Numbered from the stretch's first letter, positions 18,972 to 29,899 are shown. The stretch is DNA of 64,000 nt from Mesostigma viride (GCA_009746045.1 RPFO01000065.1:7292362-7356361), one strand, 5' to 3'. The notes: a model not told the origin generated them from the letters alone. Program-made: numbers and translations.

Positions 18972-19339
18972 CGTGCCGAAAAAGTAAGGCCTGCTATCCG
19001 GCTCTAGCTATTTTCTCGTGCTTTGTAGCTTGCGCCCTCCTAGACCGCGGCCCGTCGGGGCTTGGGATGCCACATCCCAGGCTGTTTTTCCCAACGTCAA
19101 AAATCAAACGAAAATGTTCGTCATGTTTCCCCCCAAATTCCTGCGCGCAAGAACGCGGTTGATTCCAAATAATGCTGCCAATCGCCAATCGAATACAGTG
19201 CGGAGGAGTCTTCGCCGCTGGAGAGCCCGCAAAAGCGCCGCACTTGTGAAACCTTGGAAATAAATAATAATTGTTGCAAACGTACCAGGAATGTACACGT
19301 GTGTTCAATTTTTTTCGGGGAAATGGGTATATTTTATCA

Positions 19340-19536
19340 GGCGGAGCCAATTTTCGGAAGAACCGTTAGGTTCGCCAGAATTGGCGAAGCTTATAAGGCC
19401 GTACACGTGAGAAAACATAGGAATAGGGGATGAAAATCCGTCAATCCATCCATACATACATCCATCCATCCATCCACCGAATTTGTCCCGAATTTGCAAG
19501 CATAAGGGTGAGGTTCTTCCGAAAATTGGCTCCGCC
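19340..19536. mobile_element. Small foldback (MITE-like) element with 25 bp terminal inverted repeats
   Basis: A perfect 25 bp inverted repeat begins GGCGGAGCCAATTTTCGG (19340-19364) and is mirrored at 19512-19536. The 147 bp interior contains a short (CATC)n run. No clear target duplication is seen. It sits between the divergent At4g15545-like and GT8 genes, so it could affect shared regulation; that is inference. Confidence 0.7.
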
Positions 19537-19978
19537 GTAGAGTTTCAACGGGCAAGTTGCAAACACGCACGTTACTTGATTAGCCAATTATGGACCAAAG
19601 AGGTGAAAGGGGAAATGTGAGTATCAGCGAATCCTAAATGAAGGTGTGTTCAATTTTGGCGGCAGCTTTGCAGTGGGACCAGGGTGGGACACGCTTTCAG
19701 TTAGGTACCTATTAGTACTGTTGTTGTTGTTGTGTCCCACACCGGACATGGGCAGCAGAGAATCTGTAGTACTGTATGCAGGCTGTACTGTATGCCGAAG
19801 ATTTGCGAGCTAGCCTGTTGCAGCCTTGCAGGCGGTAACAGCTGGCTGTCCGCGACACTCCAAATCTTACGATACGTTTCGAATTCGGAATCCATCCATG
19901 CTTGCCGCATGGTGAATGGTTTATGGGGGCAATCAAAACTCTGAAGGAAAGGAACGCCAGCCGCCACGTAATCCATTC

Positions 19979-20355
19979 TCCAAGACTGTCCAGGCCTCTA
20001 GGGGAGCAAGCTTCGGAATCGTGAGAAGGTTTTTGCGTGAGAGGGGATTGGTCGACGTATGCCGAGGAGATTTGCGAGCCAGCCTGTTGCAGGCGGTAAA
20101 TCTTACGTTTCGGATTCGGAATGCACGCCTGCTTGGTGACCGTAATGCGATGAAACCCAAAACAAAAAAACTCCAAGGATCAAAATGCCAGGGATGTCCA
20201 CTTTCCAAGACTGTCCAGGCCTCTAGGGGAGCAAGCTTCGGAAACGTGAGAAGGTTTTTGAGTGACCGTTATGCAATCGAAAGGAAAGGGACGTTATGCA
20301 ATCGAAAGGAAAGGGATTTACAAGACTGTCCAGGCCTGTAGGGGAGTAAGATGCG
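19979..20355. repeat. Triplicated repeat upstream of the GT8 gene
   Basis: The phrase AAGACTGTCCAGGCCTCTAG followed by GGGAGCAAG occurs near 19980 and 20209, and a shorter version near 20322. The first two continue with CTTCGGAAWCGTGAGAAGGT. The copies lie 170-570 bp before the GT8 start codon. Confidence 0.75.
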
Positions 20356-20553
20356 GAAACGTGCAAAGTTAGATTTTAACCAGAAAGCGATGACGGTTTC
20401 GAACATCTGTAACGTGCTTCTCGGAACTTTGCGGTCGATATCGCCTGATTCGCTTCCACAGCTACAGGAACGGCTGGTTTCCTTTGTATTACTTCGGCTT
20501 CGTTGGCTTTGGGTTTGCGTAAGAGTCGAAAAAGCAAGCTGCAAACGCGCGAC

Positions 20554-21978
20554 ATGGTGCGCACTCATGGGAGCCCAACTTGCTGGCAACGCCTGTATTT
20601 CTGGAAGGGAATGCCTCGGCAGTGTGGCCCCTTGCTGCTAGCCGTCGGTTTATTCCTCGTCGTGGGATGTTATTCGGTTTCCGTGCTCTTCCCCCCTCGG
20701 CTTCATGGGCTGTCCTCGCAAGATGCACTGGGAGTAACTTTGCCTTTGCCGGTCGGTGGCAACGCGTCACGTCTACATGTCGATAATGCTCTTGTCCACA
20801 TTTCCTCGCCCGATAATGCAACCATTGCGGACTATCACGTACCACTCAGCACATCCCATGGTTTCGTTCGAACGGAGGTTCCTGAGAAACGGCTTGCAAA
20901 CTTACATGATCAAGACGTGCCATCAAGGCATCCTGTGTACAGCCGGAGTGACTTCTTTGAGCATTTCCGCCTACCAGTTATCTCAAAGCCCTGTGCTTAC
21001 GCAAGCCTTGCGGCGAGCAGGCAAGACGCCATACAATCTATCGCTCTTTTCAAACAGCTGCATTTCCACAACATGCGAAACTGTAATTTTGTCATGCTTT
21101 TGCCCCGTCAATCGCTGAAGAATGTATGGCATCATGAGAAGATGGAGGCATATCCTTGCGACTTCCCCCCTTGGCAGGATGTCATCTGCCCTCTGCACGG
21201 CTGGATGCGCTTCCTTGATGTCCATGTCGTCTTGGCAGACGTTCCTTTTGACATCAAAGACGTTGAGGACAGTAACCTGCAAAACAGGCTTATGCTCAGG
21301 ATGTTCACTGCGATCAGCCTCTTAAAAGGGGTTGTTCTGGGATTAACAGAGTATGCAAAGCTGGTGTTTCTTGACTCCGACCTGCTTATCCTCTCCAACT
21401 TCTCAGAAATCTTGGACACAACTATGGGCACAGCTGCGTCGGGACTGGTGTACGGGGAGCCGCTGAACGCCGGCATGTTTGTTGTGGAACCAAACGCCAA
21501 TCACATGGACCTTTATGTCAACATCTTCAAGACGTCAACATATACAAACTACGGGTTCAATGATGCATGGAAGGAGGAGGGGCGGGGCTGGAATTTCGCC
21601 TGCGGCTGCTCTGATCAGGGCAGCCTGTTTTACCTCTTCAAACTTATCCTGAAATCTGGGGTCTGGCTGGACCCATTTATGTACGGGTATCCAGCTTGTG
21701 AGACGGAGTTCCCCCCACCCCAGTTCATGCATCCCAAGGTTGTGCATTTCAAGGGGGCTTGCAAGCATGTGCCCATGAGACAAGCGGAGCACCACATGAA
21801 GCCTAATGCCATGGGTGGAAAGAAATATCTCGCTCTAACTTGGCTGGCAGCTTGGCACAATTGGTCCGAAAGTGTTGTAAACAGCAGGCTGTTCAAGAAG
21901 TCACTGGGTGCTTGCAAGCCAACCAATTTTACCATAAGTTGCTACGGTGAGAAAAATGAGTGTGCGCTATCGCCATAG
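20554..21978 (+). CDS. Glycosyltransferase family 8-type, type II membrane protein
   Basis: Intact intronless 474-residue protein. I start at ATG 20554; the frame is open upstream but only from a TTG. Residues about 24-46 form one hydrophobic segment (GPLLLAVGLFLVVGCYSVSV) after a short basic N-terminus, which is the topology of a Golgi-anchored type II enzyme. The catalytic part carries the GT8/glycogenin-like landmarks in order: AYASLAASRQDAIQS (near 148), YAKLVFLDSDLLILSNFSEI with the DxD metal/nucleotide-sugar motif DSD at 274-276, LNAGMFVVEP at 304-313, SDQG at 353-356 and HFKG at 398-401. Several N-glycosylation sequons are present. Expected activity is retaining transfer from a nucleotide sugar; donor and acceptor cannot be told from sequence. 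A TGTAA at 22175-22179 may be the poly(A) signal. It is divergent from the At4g15545-like gene. Confidence 0.9.
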   Translation: MVRTHGSPTCWQRLYFWKGMPRQCGPLLLAVGLFLVVGCYSVSVLFPPRLHGLSSQDALGVTLPLPVGGNASRLHVDNALVHISSPDNATIADYHVPLSTSHGFVRTEVPEKRLANLHDQDVPSRHPVYSRSDFFEHFRLPVISKPCAYASLAASRQDAIQSIALFKQLHFHNMRNCNFVMLLPRQSLKNVWHHEKMEAYPCDFPPWQDVICPLHGWMRFLDVHVVLADVPFDIKDVEDSNLQNRLMLRMFTAISLLKGVVLGLTEYAKLVFLDSDLLILSNFSEILDTTMGTAASGLVYGEPLNAGMFVVEPNANHMDLYVNIFKTSTYTNYGFNDAWKEEGRGWNFACGCSDQGSLFYLFKLILKSGVWLDPFMYGYPACETEFPPPQFMHPKVVHFKGACKHVPMRQAEHHMKPNAMGGKKYLALTWLAAWHNWSESVVNSRLFKKSLGACKPTNFTISCYGEKNECALSP

Positions 21979-22234
21979 ATGCACCCCATGCTATATCATT
22001 GATAGACACACCCGGCCCGCAAGTACGCATGACTCAACATGCGCCGTGCAGATTGTATGCTGGCTGTACATAAAAATGGTGCGACATTACATTACGCAGC
22101 AGAAAATGCTCGGTGGAAACATAATTGAGATGGGTCATGGATGATACAACTACTGAGTGATTTTTTAAATACGATGTAACCTACTTAATTATAATCACAT
22201 AATTAAACCTACTTAATTATAATCACTTTATTAA

Positions 22235-24880
22235 GGGGACATGACACATCGGAATTTTTTGGCGCCAAAAAATTCGCGCCGGTACCGTCGGTACCCCCGG
22301 ACCGTGAAATTGTGGTGCACAATGCGCACACCTCGTGCGGAGGTGGCCATGGCGACGTGTGTTCCGTAAAAATTTGCCTTATCGGCCAGGCGACAAGCGA
22401 AAAATGTACGCCGGTGGTTTTAAACGATGTTCTAGTATGATGTTTCATAGCCAGATATGCACAATTTGAAAAGTCGGTGCCTTTCTTAATCCAGATTTGC
22501 ACGGGGGTCTAATCCGAAAATCTGGCCGCACATATTAATTTAGAATGCGTGCCTGCGACGGTAGAATTTAAGATTTGTGGGTTATATTGATGCAGGAAGA
22601 AGCGTTTAGTAATGGAAACCGTGAAAACATCCTAAGCGGCTTCGATTTGCGGCCATTTCCCGTCATTTCTGAAATGATATCGTTCAGGCCTGCGCGATCC
22701 GCGGTCAAGCCATCCATGGATGGCTGGCTGTCTCGCGCGCCTGGGTAGGAAATAAAGCCGGCCGTGGTACGTTCATTTGCCGCATGTCACCGCCCTGTCT
22801 GTTTGCGCTCTAAATGTTCCTGGCATGAAGCTTTGGCGCCGATTCCGGGTGTTCTTGCTATTATTTTGTTCGCCACTTGTTGCAGTTGCGCTATCTGTTT
22901 TCGCAGGTTTCAATGTTTTGCCTTATGCTGCGTATGCCATGCTTCTTAAAGCTAGCAAGAGTTGATCGGGCAGTTTTGCGGCTCTGCTTCACTTTCTTTT
23001 ATGGAGTTTTTCATATGGTAGACATTGTATATTGCGTAGTCAAGGACCCTAGCTGCCTGGGAGCGGCATCAACGTTGCAAGGAGCTGGCGAGCTCATAAA
23101 CGCTTGTCTTGGCTCTTCAGCATGCTGGAAAACAAGGTGTGAAGTTGTAGGGAATTAAGGTGAGCATGTGTTATATAGTTATCTCCTTCCAATATGTTTT
23201 GCTTCCATTACACATGGCTGGGGCTTCCTAGATGATAAGGATCAGGTGCTTATTATGACAATATTAAAGGATGGCCCTTTTATCCTTTAGCATCATGACT
23301 GGGTGTTAGCTATGAGGTGATTCCCGCAAGTGGTCATGCCTGCTTGCGTAATGATTTTGTCGGTGGATGTCTTCTTCAAGCATCTAGCATTTGCTTTACG
23401 TGCTTCTGCCCAATTTGCAGGGGGCAAGCTTAGGAATCTGGCCCGGCCCCCGTGCTCCTCACCTTTAAGTACATGGCGGACAAGCTGGCGTTCCTTAAAT
23501 GCCGCAAGAAGCTCTCGGAGACTCGCTTCACGCTGGACGACGACTTGACCCTGGCCCAGCAACAACGGCGACGCGAGCTATGGCCGGCCTACCTTCAGCT
23601 CCGGCAGAGCGCAAGGGGGAAGCCGGTATACTGGAGGGGGGCGGTCATCCACGTTGACCACAAGCCCTGGCAGCCCCCTCCTGCCACCTCAGACTAGGAA
23701 TATATATACCAGTAGTGTAGATTAGTAAGGCTTAGCCTAGCATGTGGCCCACGCGCATGTGCGCCCATAATGGCCCCCATGGATGATGCCTTCAACATTT
23801 AGCCATGCTTTGTCTATAATGGGACCCCCATGGATGTTGCATTAAGAACTTAGCCATGCTATGCCATGCAGAGAGATGCTCTCTGTCGAGAAGCCATGCC
23901 CTAGCCCTTGCATAGCCATGATGATCTTCCTCCCCCGTGCCAGGATCCCCTTAGCTGGGTTGAACCTGAGACAGCATGGTGGTGCCGGTGCCCTTGCGGC
24001 ACCTAGAGCAAGTGTTGCTTACATTCCCACCCTTGCATGAAGTAGCCTAGGATGTATTTAAAGCCATATGCCCCTTCTCAGGGATATGTGCTACATTGAC
24101 TCCCAACGGAGTGATGTTGATAATTAATTAATTAATTAATTAATTAATTAATTAATTAAGCTTAGGAATGTGCTTATGGTGTCCCTCATGCCACAGTGTA
24201 CCAAGCATGCAGGGTGGCAGCTATAACATGATGTACTATGGGCAAACTAGGTCAGAATGACCTGTAATTTGGTGGCAAGCTTTATGATACATTTTATTAA
24301 TTAATTGCACCTGGTTTGCCCCAGTTAGTGGTTGGCTAGGGTGTAAAAGGGGTGTTGTTTGTGCTCATAACCCAGATTTTCTGTCATTTTTTTTTTGCAT
24401 GTTTACACTAATAACATGAGTAAACGTGCTCAGAATGAGCTCAAACTTTGTGAGAGTGAAATTCCCACCCTAGGCCTAGTATAAATATCATCACTGGAAT
24501 TTTTGCATGTGTCTACTATTTGATTTATTTTTTTAGGACCAAAAAAATACGTGTTTTGGGCTAAACCCTATAAATAGTCTAAACGTGCTTATTTTGTGGT
24601 CCTGAGTAGCCAGATTTATTTGCAATTAGGGTGGGGATTTTAGGAAAATATGTGGTTTGGTCACTTTTGGTTTGCCCAGTCTCCTAGGAAAAATCGGCAA
24701 AAAATAGCGTCTTTTTCTATTTTTAGCTCATAACTGGGTCATGCTGGGGGGTAGTACCACCCCCAAGTGGCTGGAAAAAATTTTTTTTCACATATTTATG
24801 GTTTGGAAGCATAACCGGATTTTTATCCCATGCACAGGTCTGTTTTCCAGAAAAGTGCACTTTCAATGTGTCATGTCCCC
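22235..24880 (+). mobile_element. TTAA-bounded DNA element, copy A (piggyBac- or Kolobok-like target)
   Basis: Flanked by TTAA at 22231-22234 and 24881-24884. Perfect terminal inverted repeats GGGGACATGACACAT (22235-22249) and ATGTGTCATGTCCCC (24866-24880). A perfect 24 bp palindrome centred on GGCGCC follows at 22252-22275. No transposase ORF is seen, so it is non-autonomous. It contains a nested retroelement insertion (23438-24157); without that and its target duplication the element is about 1.91 kb. The right end shares CTATTTTTAGCTCATA and GGGGGTAGTACC phrases with copies B and C. TTAA targets are used by piggyBac, Kolobok and related superfamilies; I cannot choose between them. Confidence 0.85.
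23438..24157 (+). mobile_element. 5'-truncated ORF1-only LINE-like insertion with (TTAA)n tail
   Basis: Inserted in copy A and flanked by the 12 bp duplication AAGCTTAGGAAT (23426-23437 and 24158-24169). It begins inside the ORF1 C-terminal coding region; the frame ends at TAG 23697 (LTFKYMADKL...TLDDDLTLAQQQ...VYWRGAVIHVDHKPW). A 3' UTR of about 420 bp follows, then (TTAA)n at 24121-24157. 5' truncation, simple tail and long target duplication are the signature of target-primed reverse transcription. No ORF2 lies between ORF1 and the tail. Confidence 0.82.
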
Positions 24881-25037
24881 TTAATTTTTGCACAAACTGC
24901 CCAAGTTTCTAGTGCATGTAAAAAATGCACTAGGAAGGGGGGTGTCCGGGTGTGACGTTGTGTGACATCATTTTGTCACCCAATGTCACTTTTGTGACAT
25001 TCCGTGATTTTTCTGTGTGCAGACCGTTCTTAAACTC

Positions 25038-25495
25038 ATGCTCCCGTTGGGGAGTCACGGAGCATCGGAGTGCTTTTAATTAATCCCTGTGTATGCACAA
25101 CATGAAGAAAGGGCAGAGACCCCCTTTCTCCTTCATGCGAGAGGCATGCCACACGAGGTAGCCATGGCTGACGGCGGAGCTCATAACTTTCACGTTTGGG
25201 CACCAAATTCGGCCGTGACTATCACTATCGCTTCGTCTTTCTAAGACGCGCACGCTGATTCCACGAGCCACGAGCGGACATGGCTGACGGCGGAGCTCAG
25301 AACTTTTGCATCTGAGCCCCAAATGCAGTCAGATCACTTGCAACCGATGCGTCTTTTCTAGGCGCATCTGCTACTAGCATCGGTTACAGCTGTAACGCAG
25401 TATTGTGACCAGCCTGCAGCAATTACGCAAAGCACCACGGCGTCTCTCTAAGACGCACACTGATATAATTTTCCGAACCTATTACGCAATATTAC
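25038..25495 (+). repeat. Terminal-hairpin repeat and 5' region of ORF1-only element
   Basis: It starts with TGCTCCCGTTGGGGAGTCAC and GGAGCATCGGAGTGC, two small hairpins. The same block occurs at 29907 (+) and at 33623 (-). It is followed by a duplicated ATGGCTGACGGCGGAGCTCA phrase (near 25164 and 25280) and the 5' leader TGATATAATTTTCCGAA just before the ORF1 start. Confidence 0.65.
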
Positions 25496-26281
25496 ATGGC
25501 GAGCGAACGCCTGTCGACGCAACGCAGTTTGGCGGATGCGCTCGCCCATGAAAATGCGGCAGCTGCAGCTGCAGCTTTGCCAGCTCCGGCAGGCAGCGCC
25601 GGTGACACTAGTCGTGCACTGGTGGTCGCCCAGCAACCTCCCGGGCTCACTAATGCCTCGCCATCGGCATCGCCTGACCCTAATCGCGCCCGCTCCGCCG
25701 ACAAAACAGGATGGTCTTCACGCCCCTCGGAACCGCGCTGTCGGCTCCACCCTTTCCAGGTCGATGATCACGACTGGACCAACATGTCTCCGGCCGATGC
25801 TCTGCACTGCATCTTCCTCGTGGACTACGCCTCGCTTTACGACCTGTGCCTCCATCTCCACGACAACAATCGCCTCCTCCTCCCGGACGGCCGCCGATGG
25901 AACGACATCCGCCTGCTGTTCGGGTGCCCCCGCCCCCAACTCCAGCACACCATCCTCAACTCCCTTCTCCAGCGCTCTGACGGCCAGATCTGGGCTCCAT
26001 CCATCTCCGCCCCCGCCCTCCGCTCCATCCTCACGGAAGCCTTTCAGCAGCACGTGACCCCCCTTGCTGCCGACGTGAGCAGCAATCGGTGGCACGCTGA
26101 CTGCTGAACTTCCTCACAATTCCACCGCCGTCGCCTCCACCTCCACTGCCATTTCCGCCTCCACTGCCGACATCCAAGCCCAGCTCCTCGACCTCGACCA
26201 ACGCCTTCAAGCCACCGCCACCGCCCTTGAGAGCTTGCATGACACCGCCGGCCTCACCGCCCAGGCGGTGAAGGACATCGG
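25496..26281 (+). pseudogene. LINE-like ORF1, N-terminal half, frameshifted and truncated
   Basis: ATG at 25496. It encodes a low-complexity Ala/Pro/Ser N-terminus, a conserved block (DDHDWTNMSPADALHC; YASLYDLCLHLHDNNRLLLP; RWNDIRLLFGC; RSILTEAFQQHVTPLAADV), then a frameshift near 26080. The predicted coiled-coil part (STADIQAQLLDLDQRLQATA) continues in another frame. It stops at 26281, where an opposite-strand copy begins. It forms the left arm of an inverted repeat with 26737-27640. Confidence 0.75.
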
Positions 26282-26284
26282 TCG

Positions 26285-27492
26285 CCGCTGTTGCTGGGCC
26301 AGGGTCAAGTCGTCGTCCAGCGTGAAGCGAGTCTCCTCGAGAGCTTCTTGCGGCATTTAAGGAACTCCAGCTTGTCCGCCATGTACTTAAAGGTGAGGAG
26401 CACAGGTGGCGGGCCAGCCTTCCCCCGCACGCGGGGGAGGCGGACAGCCGACATGTCCAGCTCACCAGTGAGTAACATGGGGGCAAGAATGTCGCGCTTA
26501 AATGCCTCAAGAAGGCTCGTGGAGGTCTCACCTGCCGGCTGGTCGAAGTGCTTGACAGTGACATTGTTGCTGCGCTTGGCGATGTCGGCTTCCTCGCGAA
26601 GGTCGAGGGCTTGTTGCTTGAGTTGTGCCGAGATGGTGGAGGTGGTGGAGTTGGTGTTCTGCTTAAGCAAGTCCGCCCAGGTGGAGGGAGCATCGCCGGC
26701 CGGGCCAGCAGGCGCCGGCTGGGCGGCGATGTCCTTCACCGCCTGGGCGGTGAGGCCGGCGGTGTCATGCAAGCTCTCAAGGGCGGTGGCGGTGGCTTGA
26801 AGGCGGTGGTCGAGGTCGAGGAGCTGGGCTTTGATGTCGGCAGTGGAGGCGGAAATGGCAGTGGAGGTGGCGGTGAGGTGAGGAAGTTCAGCAGCCAGCG
26901 GACCACCCATTGCTGCGACGTCAGCAGCAAGGGGGGTCACGTGCTGCTGAAAGGCTTCCGTGAGGATGGAACGGAGGGCGGGGGCGGAGATGGATGGAGC
27001 CCAGTTCTCGCCGTCAGAGCGCTGGAGAAGGGAGTTGAGGATGGTGTGCTGGACTTGGGGGCGGGCGCACCCGAACAGCAGGCGGATGTCGTTCCATCGG
27101 CGGCCGTCAGGGAGGAGGAGGCGATTGTTGTCGTGGAGATGGAGGCACAGGTCGTAAAGCGAGGCGTAGTCCCCGAAGAAGATGCACCGCAGAGCATCGG
27201 ACGGAGACATGTTGGTCCAGTCGTGATCATCGACCTGGAAAGGGTGGAGCCGACAGCGCGGTTCCGAGGGGCGTGAAGACCATCCTGTTTTGTCGGCTGA
27301 GCGGGTGCGTTTCAGGTCAGGCGATGCCGATGGCGAGGCATTAAGCCCGGGAGGTTGCTGGGCGACCACCAGTGCACGACTAGTGTCACCGCTGCCTGCC
27401 GGAGCTGGCACAGCTGCAGCCGCAGCTGCCGCATTTTCATGGCCGAGCGCATCCGCTAAACTGCGTTGCGCCAAAGGACGTTTGCTCGTCAT
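26285..27492 (-). pseudogene. LINE-like ORF1, nearly full length, minus strand
   Basis: The longest copy in the window, with 395 residues open from ATG 27492. Regions in order: disordered Ala/Pro-rich N-terminus (1-80), conserved N-terminal block of unknown fold (about 90-200), coiled-coil-like stretch (about 215-320), and a C-terminal domain from about 330 (PPPVLLTFKYMADKLEFLKC). The layout, coiled coil then a small basic domain ending (in other copies) LDDDLTLAQQQRRRELWPAY and VYWRGAVIHVDHKPW, parallels L1 ORF1p (Transposase_22-type RRM/CTD). A frameshift at the KKLS position and truncation at 26284 remove the last third of the domain. Expected role is a nucleic-acid-binding chaperone of a retroelement. 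No ORF2 follows. Confidence 0.78.
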
Positions 27493-27640
27493 ATATTGCG
27501 TTTTAGATTCGGAAAATTATATCAGCATGTGCGTCTTAGAAAGACGAAGCGATAGTGATATTCACGGCTAAATTCGGTGCTCAAACGTAAAAGTTATGAG
27601 CTCCGCCGTCAGCCATGGCTACCTCGTGGCTCGTATGATG

Positions 27641-28029
27641 TGCGCCCATAATGGCCCCCATGGATGTTGCCTTCAGAATTTAGCCAAGCCATATGCCTAT
27701 AATGGGACCCCCATGGATGTTGCATTAAGAATTTAGCCATGCTATGCCTATGCAGAGAGATGCTCTCTGTAATTGAGAAGCCATGCCCTAGCTCTTGTAT
27801 AGCCATGATGATCTTCCTCCCCCGTGCCGGGATCCCCTTAGTTGGGTTGAACAGCATGGTGGTGCAGGTGCCCTTGAGGCACCTAGAGCATGCAAGTGTT
27901 GCTTACATTCCACTCTTGCAGGAAGTAGCCCAGAATGTATTAAAAGCCATATCATTGCCCCTTCTCCGGGATATGTGCTACATGTACTCCCAACGGAGTT
28001 ATGTTTCTAATTAATTAATTAATTAATTA
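27641..28029 (+). mobile_element. ORF1-only element 3' UTR fragment with (TTAA)n tail
   Basis: Matches the 3' UTR of the 23438-24157 insertion: TGTGCGCCCATAATGGCCCC, CAGAGAGATGCTCTCTGT, then CTCCCAACGGAGTTATG, then (TTAA)n at about 28009-28029. It abuts the inverted repeat on its left. Confidence 0.75.
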
Positions 28030-28068
28030 ACACGCTAATAAAGTTTTCCGAAACTAAAACGCAATATT

Positions 28069-29899
28069 ATGACGAGCAAACGCCCGACTACGCAACGCAG
28101 CCTGGGGCTGCGATGAGCCAAGAAAATTCGCCTGCAGCTCCGGCTGCAATTCCGCCCGGCCTTCCAGGCAGCGGTGCCACTACCCAAGCATTTGTAGTGC
28201 ACTCGATCGGCTCCTGCTGCGGCCTCGCCCTCAGCATCGCCTGATCCCAAACGCAGCCGCGCCCAGCTAGCACCGGTCGCGCTGGACAGAACCGCGCCAG
28301 TCCGGCCGGAACCCTTCAAAGTCGACGATCACGAATGGCTAGCAACCTGTCCCCAAGCGATGCCCTGCATTGCATCTTCTACGGGGACTACGCCTCGCTT
28401 TACAACCTGTGCCTCCATCTCCACAGCATCGACCGTCTCATCTACCCAGACGGCAAATGGTGCCCCCTCGCCTATGTGACGGAGCACCCCCTACCCCGCC
28501 CCCGCCTTCAGCATCTCATCCTCTGCTCCCTTCTCATGCGCTCTGACGGCGAGATCTGGGCTTCATCCATCTCCGAATCCACACTCCGTTCCATCCTTAC
28601 GGAAGCCTTCCAGCAGCACGTGACCCCCCTTTCTGCCGATGTGGCAGCAATGGGAGGCACGCTGGCTACTGAGCTCCCGGCTCACCTTTCCACCACCGTC
28701 GCCTCCAGCTCCACTGCCATTTCCGCCTCCACTGCCGACATCAAGGCCCAGCTCCTCGACCTCGACAAGCGCCTCCATGCCACCGCCCTCAGTCTGCACG
28801 ACACCGCAGGCCTCACCGCCCAGGCCGGCGGTGAAGGACATCCGGCTGCCCAGCCGGCATCTCCTGGCCCGGCCAGCGATGCTCCTTCCTGACCCAGACC
28901 TGGGCGGACTTGCTTAATCACCACACCACCTCCACCACCTCCACCATCGCGGCACAGCTCAATCAAGCAACAAGCACTCGACCTTCGTGAGGAGGCCGAG
29001 CTTGACAAGCGCAGCCACAATGTCATCGTCGATCAAGCACTTCGACCAGCCGTCAGACGAGACCTCGACGACTCTTCTCACAGCATTTAAGCGCGCGACA
29101 TTCTTGCCCCCATGCAACTCACTGGTGAGTGAGATGTCGGCTGTCCGCCTCCCCCGCGCACAGGGTAAGGCTGGCCCGGTACCCGTGCTCCTCACCTGCG
29201 GACAAGCTGTCGTTCCGCAAGAAGCTCTCGTGGACTAGCTCGCTACACGCTGGACGACGACTTGACCCTGCATATGGCCCAGCAATTAATTAACAACGGC
29301 GACGCGAGCTATGGCCGACCTACCTTCAGTTCCGGCAGAGCGCAGGGGGGAAACCGGTATACTGGAGGGGGGCGCGGTCATCCACGTTGACCACAAGCCA
29401 TGGCAGGCACCTCCTGCCACCCCAGCAACCTCAGCAGTCTAGGGAATATATAACAGTAGTGTAGATTAGTCATGGGCGTAGCCTAGCATGTGGCCTACGC
29501 GCATGTGCGCCCATCATGGCCCGGCCCCATGGATGACGCCTTCAGATTTTAGCCAAGCCATGCCTATAATAATGGGACCCCCATGGATGCCTTGCATTAA
29601 TTAAGCCACGCTCTGCCTATGCAGAGAGTCACTCTCTGTTGAGAAGCCATGCATGCCCTATAGCGCTTGTATAGCCATGATGATCTTCCACCCCATGACA
29701 GGCCTTAATTGAGCTCTGAGACATCATGGTGGTGCCGGTGCCCTTGGTGCACCTATAGAGCAAGTGTCCTTCAGTACATTCCCACCCTTGCAGGAAGTAC
29801 TAACTACTGGCCCAGAATGTATTAAGAGCCATACGCCCCATTCTCTGGGATATGTGCTACATACTACTCCCAACGGAGTTAATTAATTAATTAATTAAT
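28069..29899 (+). pseudogene. ORF1-only LINE-like element, full-length but decayed, with 3' UTR and tail
   Basis: ATG at 28069 follows the conserved leader GTTTTCCGAAACTAAAACGC. The frame breaks after about 15 codons. The conserved block is readable from 28335 (MASNLSPSDALHCIFYGDYA) through the coiled-coil region to about 28892. After frameshifts the C-terminal domain (about 29030-29440) is readable, including TLDD...LTL and YWRGA. The 3' UTR of about 450 bp then leads directly to CTCCCAACGGAGTTAATTAA at about 29867-29899. Start-to-tail length is about 1.83 kb with no room for a reverse transcriptase. This copy best shows the ORF1-only architecture. Confidence 0.72.

Larger units (their letters stand above)
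25150..27640. repeat. Inverted repeat made of two head-to-head ORF1 element copies
   Basis: Left arm about 25150-26281 (+) and right arm about 26737-27640 (-) are inverted copies. They match from the TTCGTCTTTCTAAGACGC leader through the ORF1 N-terminal half. The 450 bp between them is the ORF1 C-terminal half belonging to the minus-strand copy. The outer flanks also pair (ATGGCTGACGGCGGAGCTCA near 25164 against its complement near 27600). Confidence 0.75.

Noticed and set aside
20503-20553. Upstream extension of the GT8 protein by 17 codons
   Set aside because: It begins at TTG. The first ATG (20554) gives the expected short cytoplasmic tail before the membrane segment.
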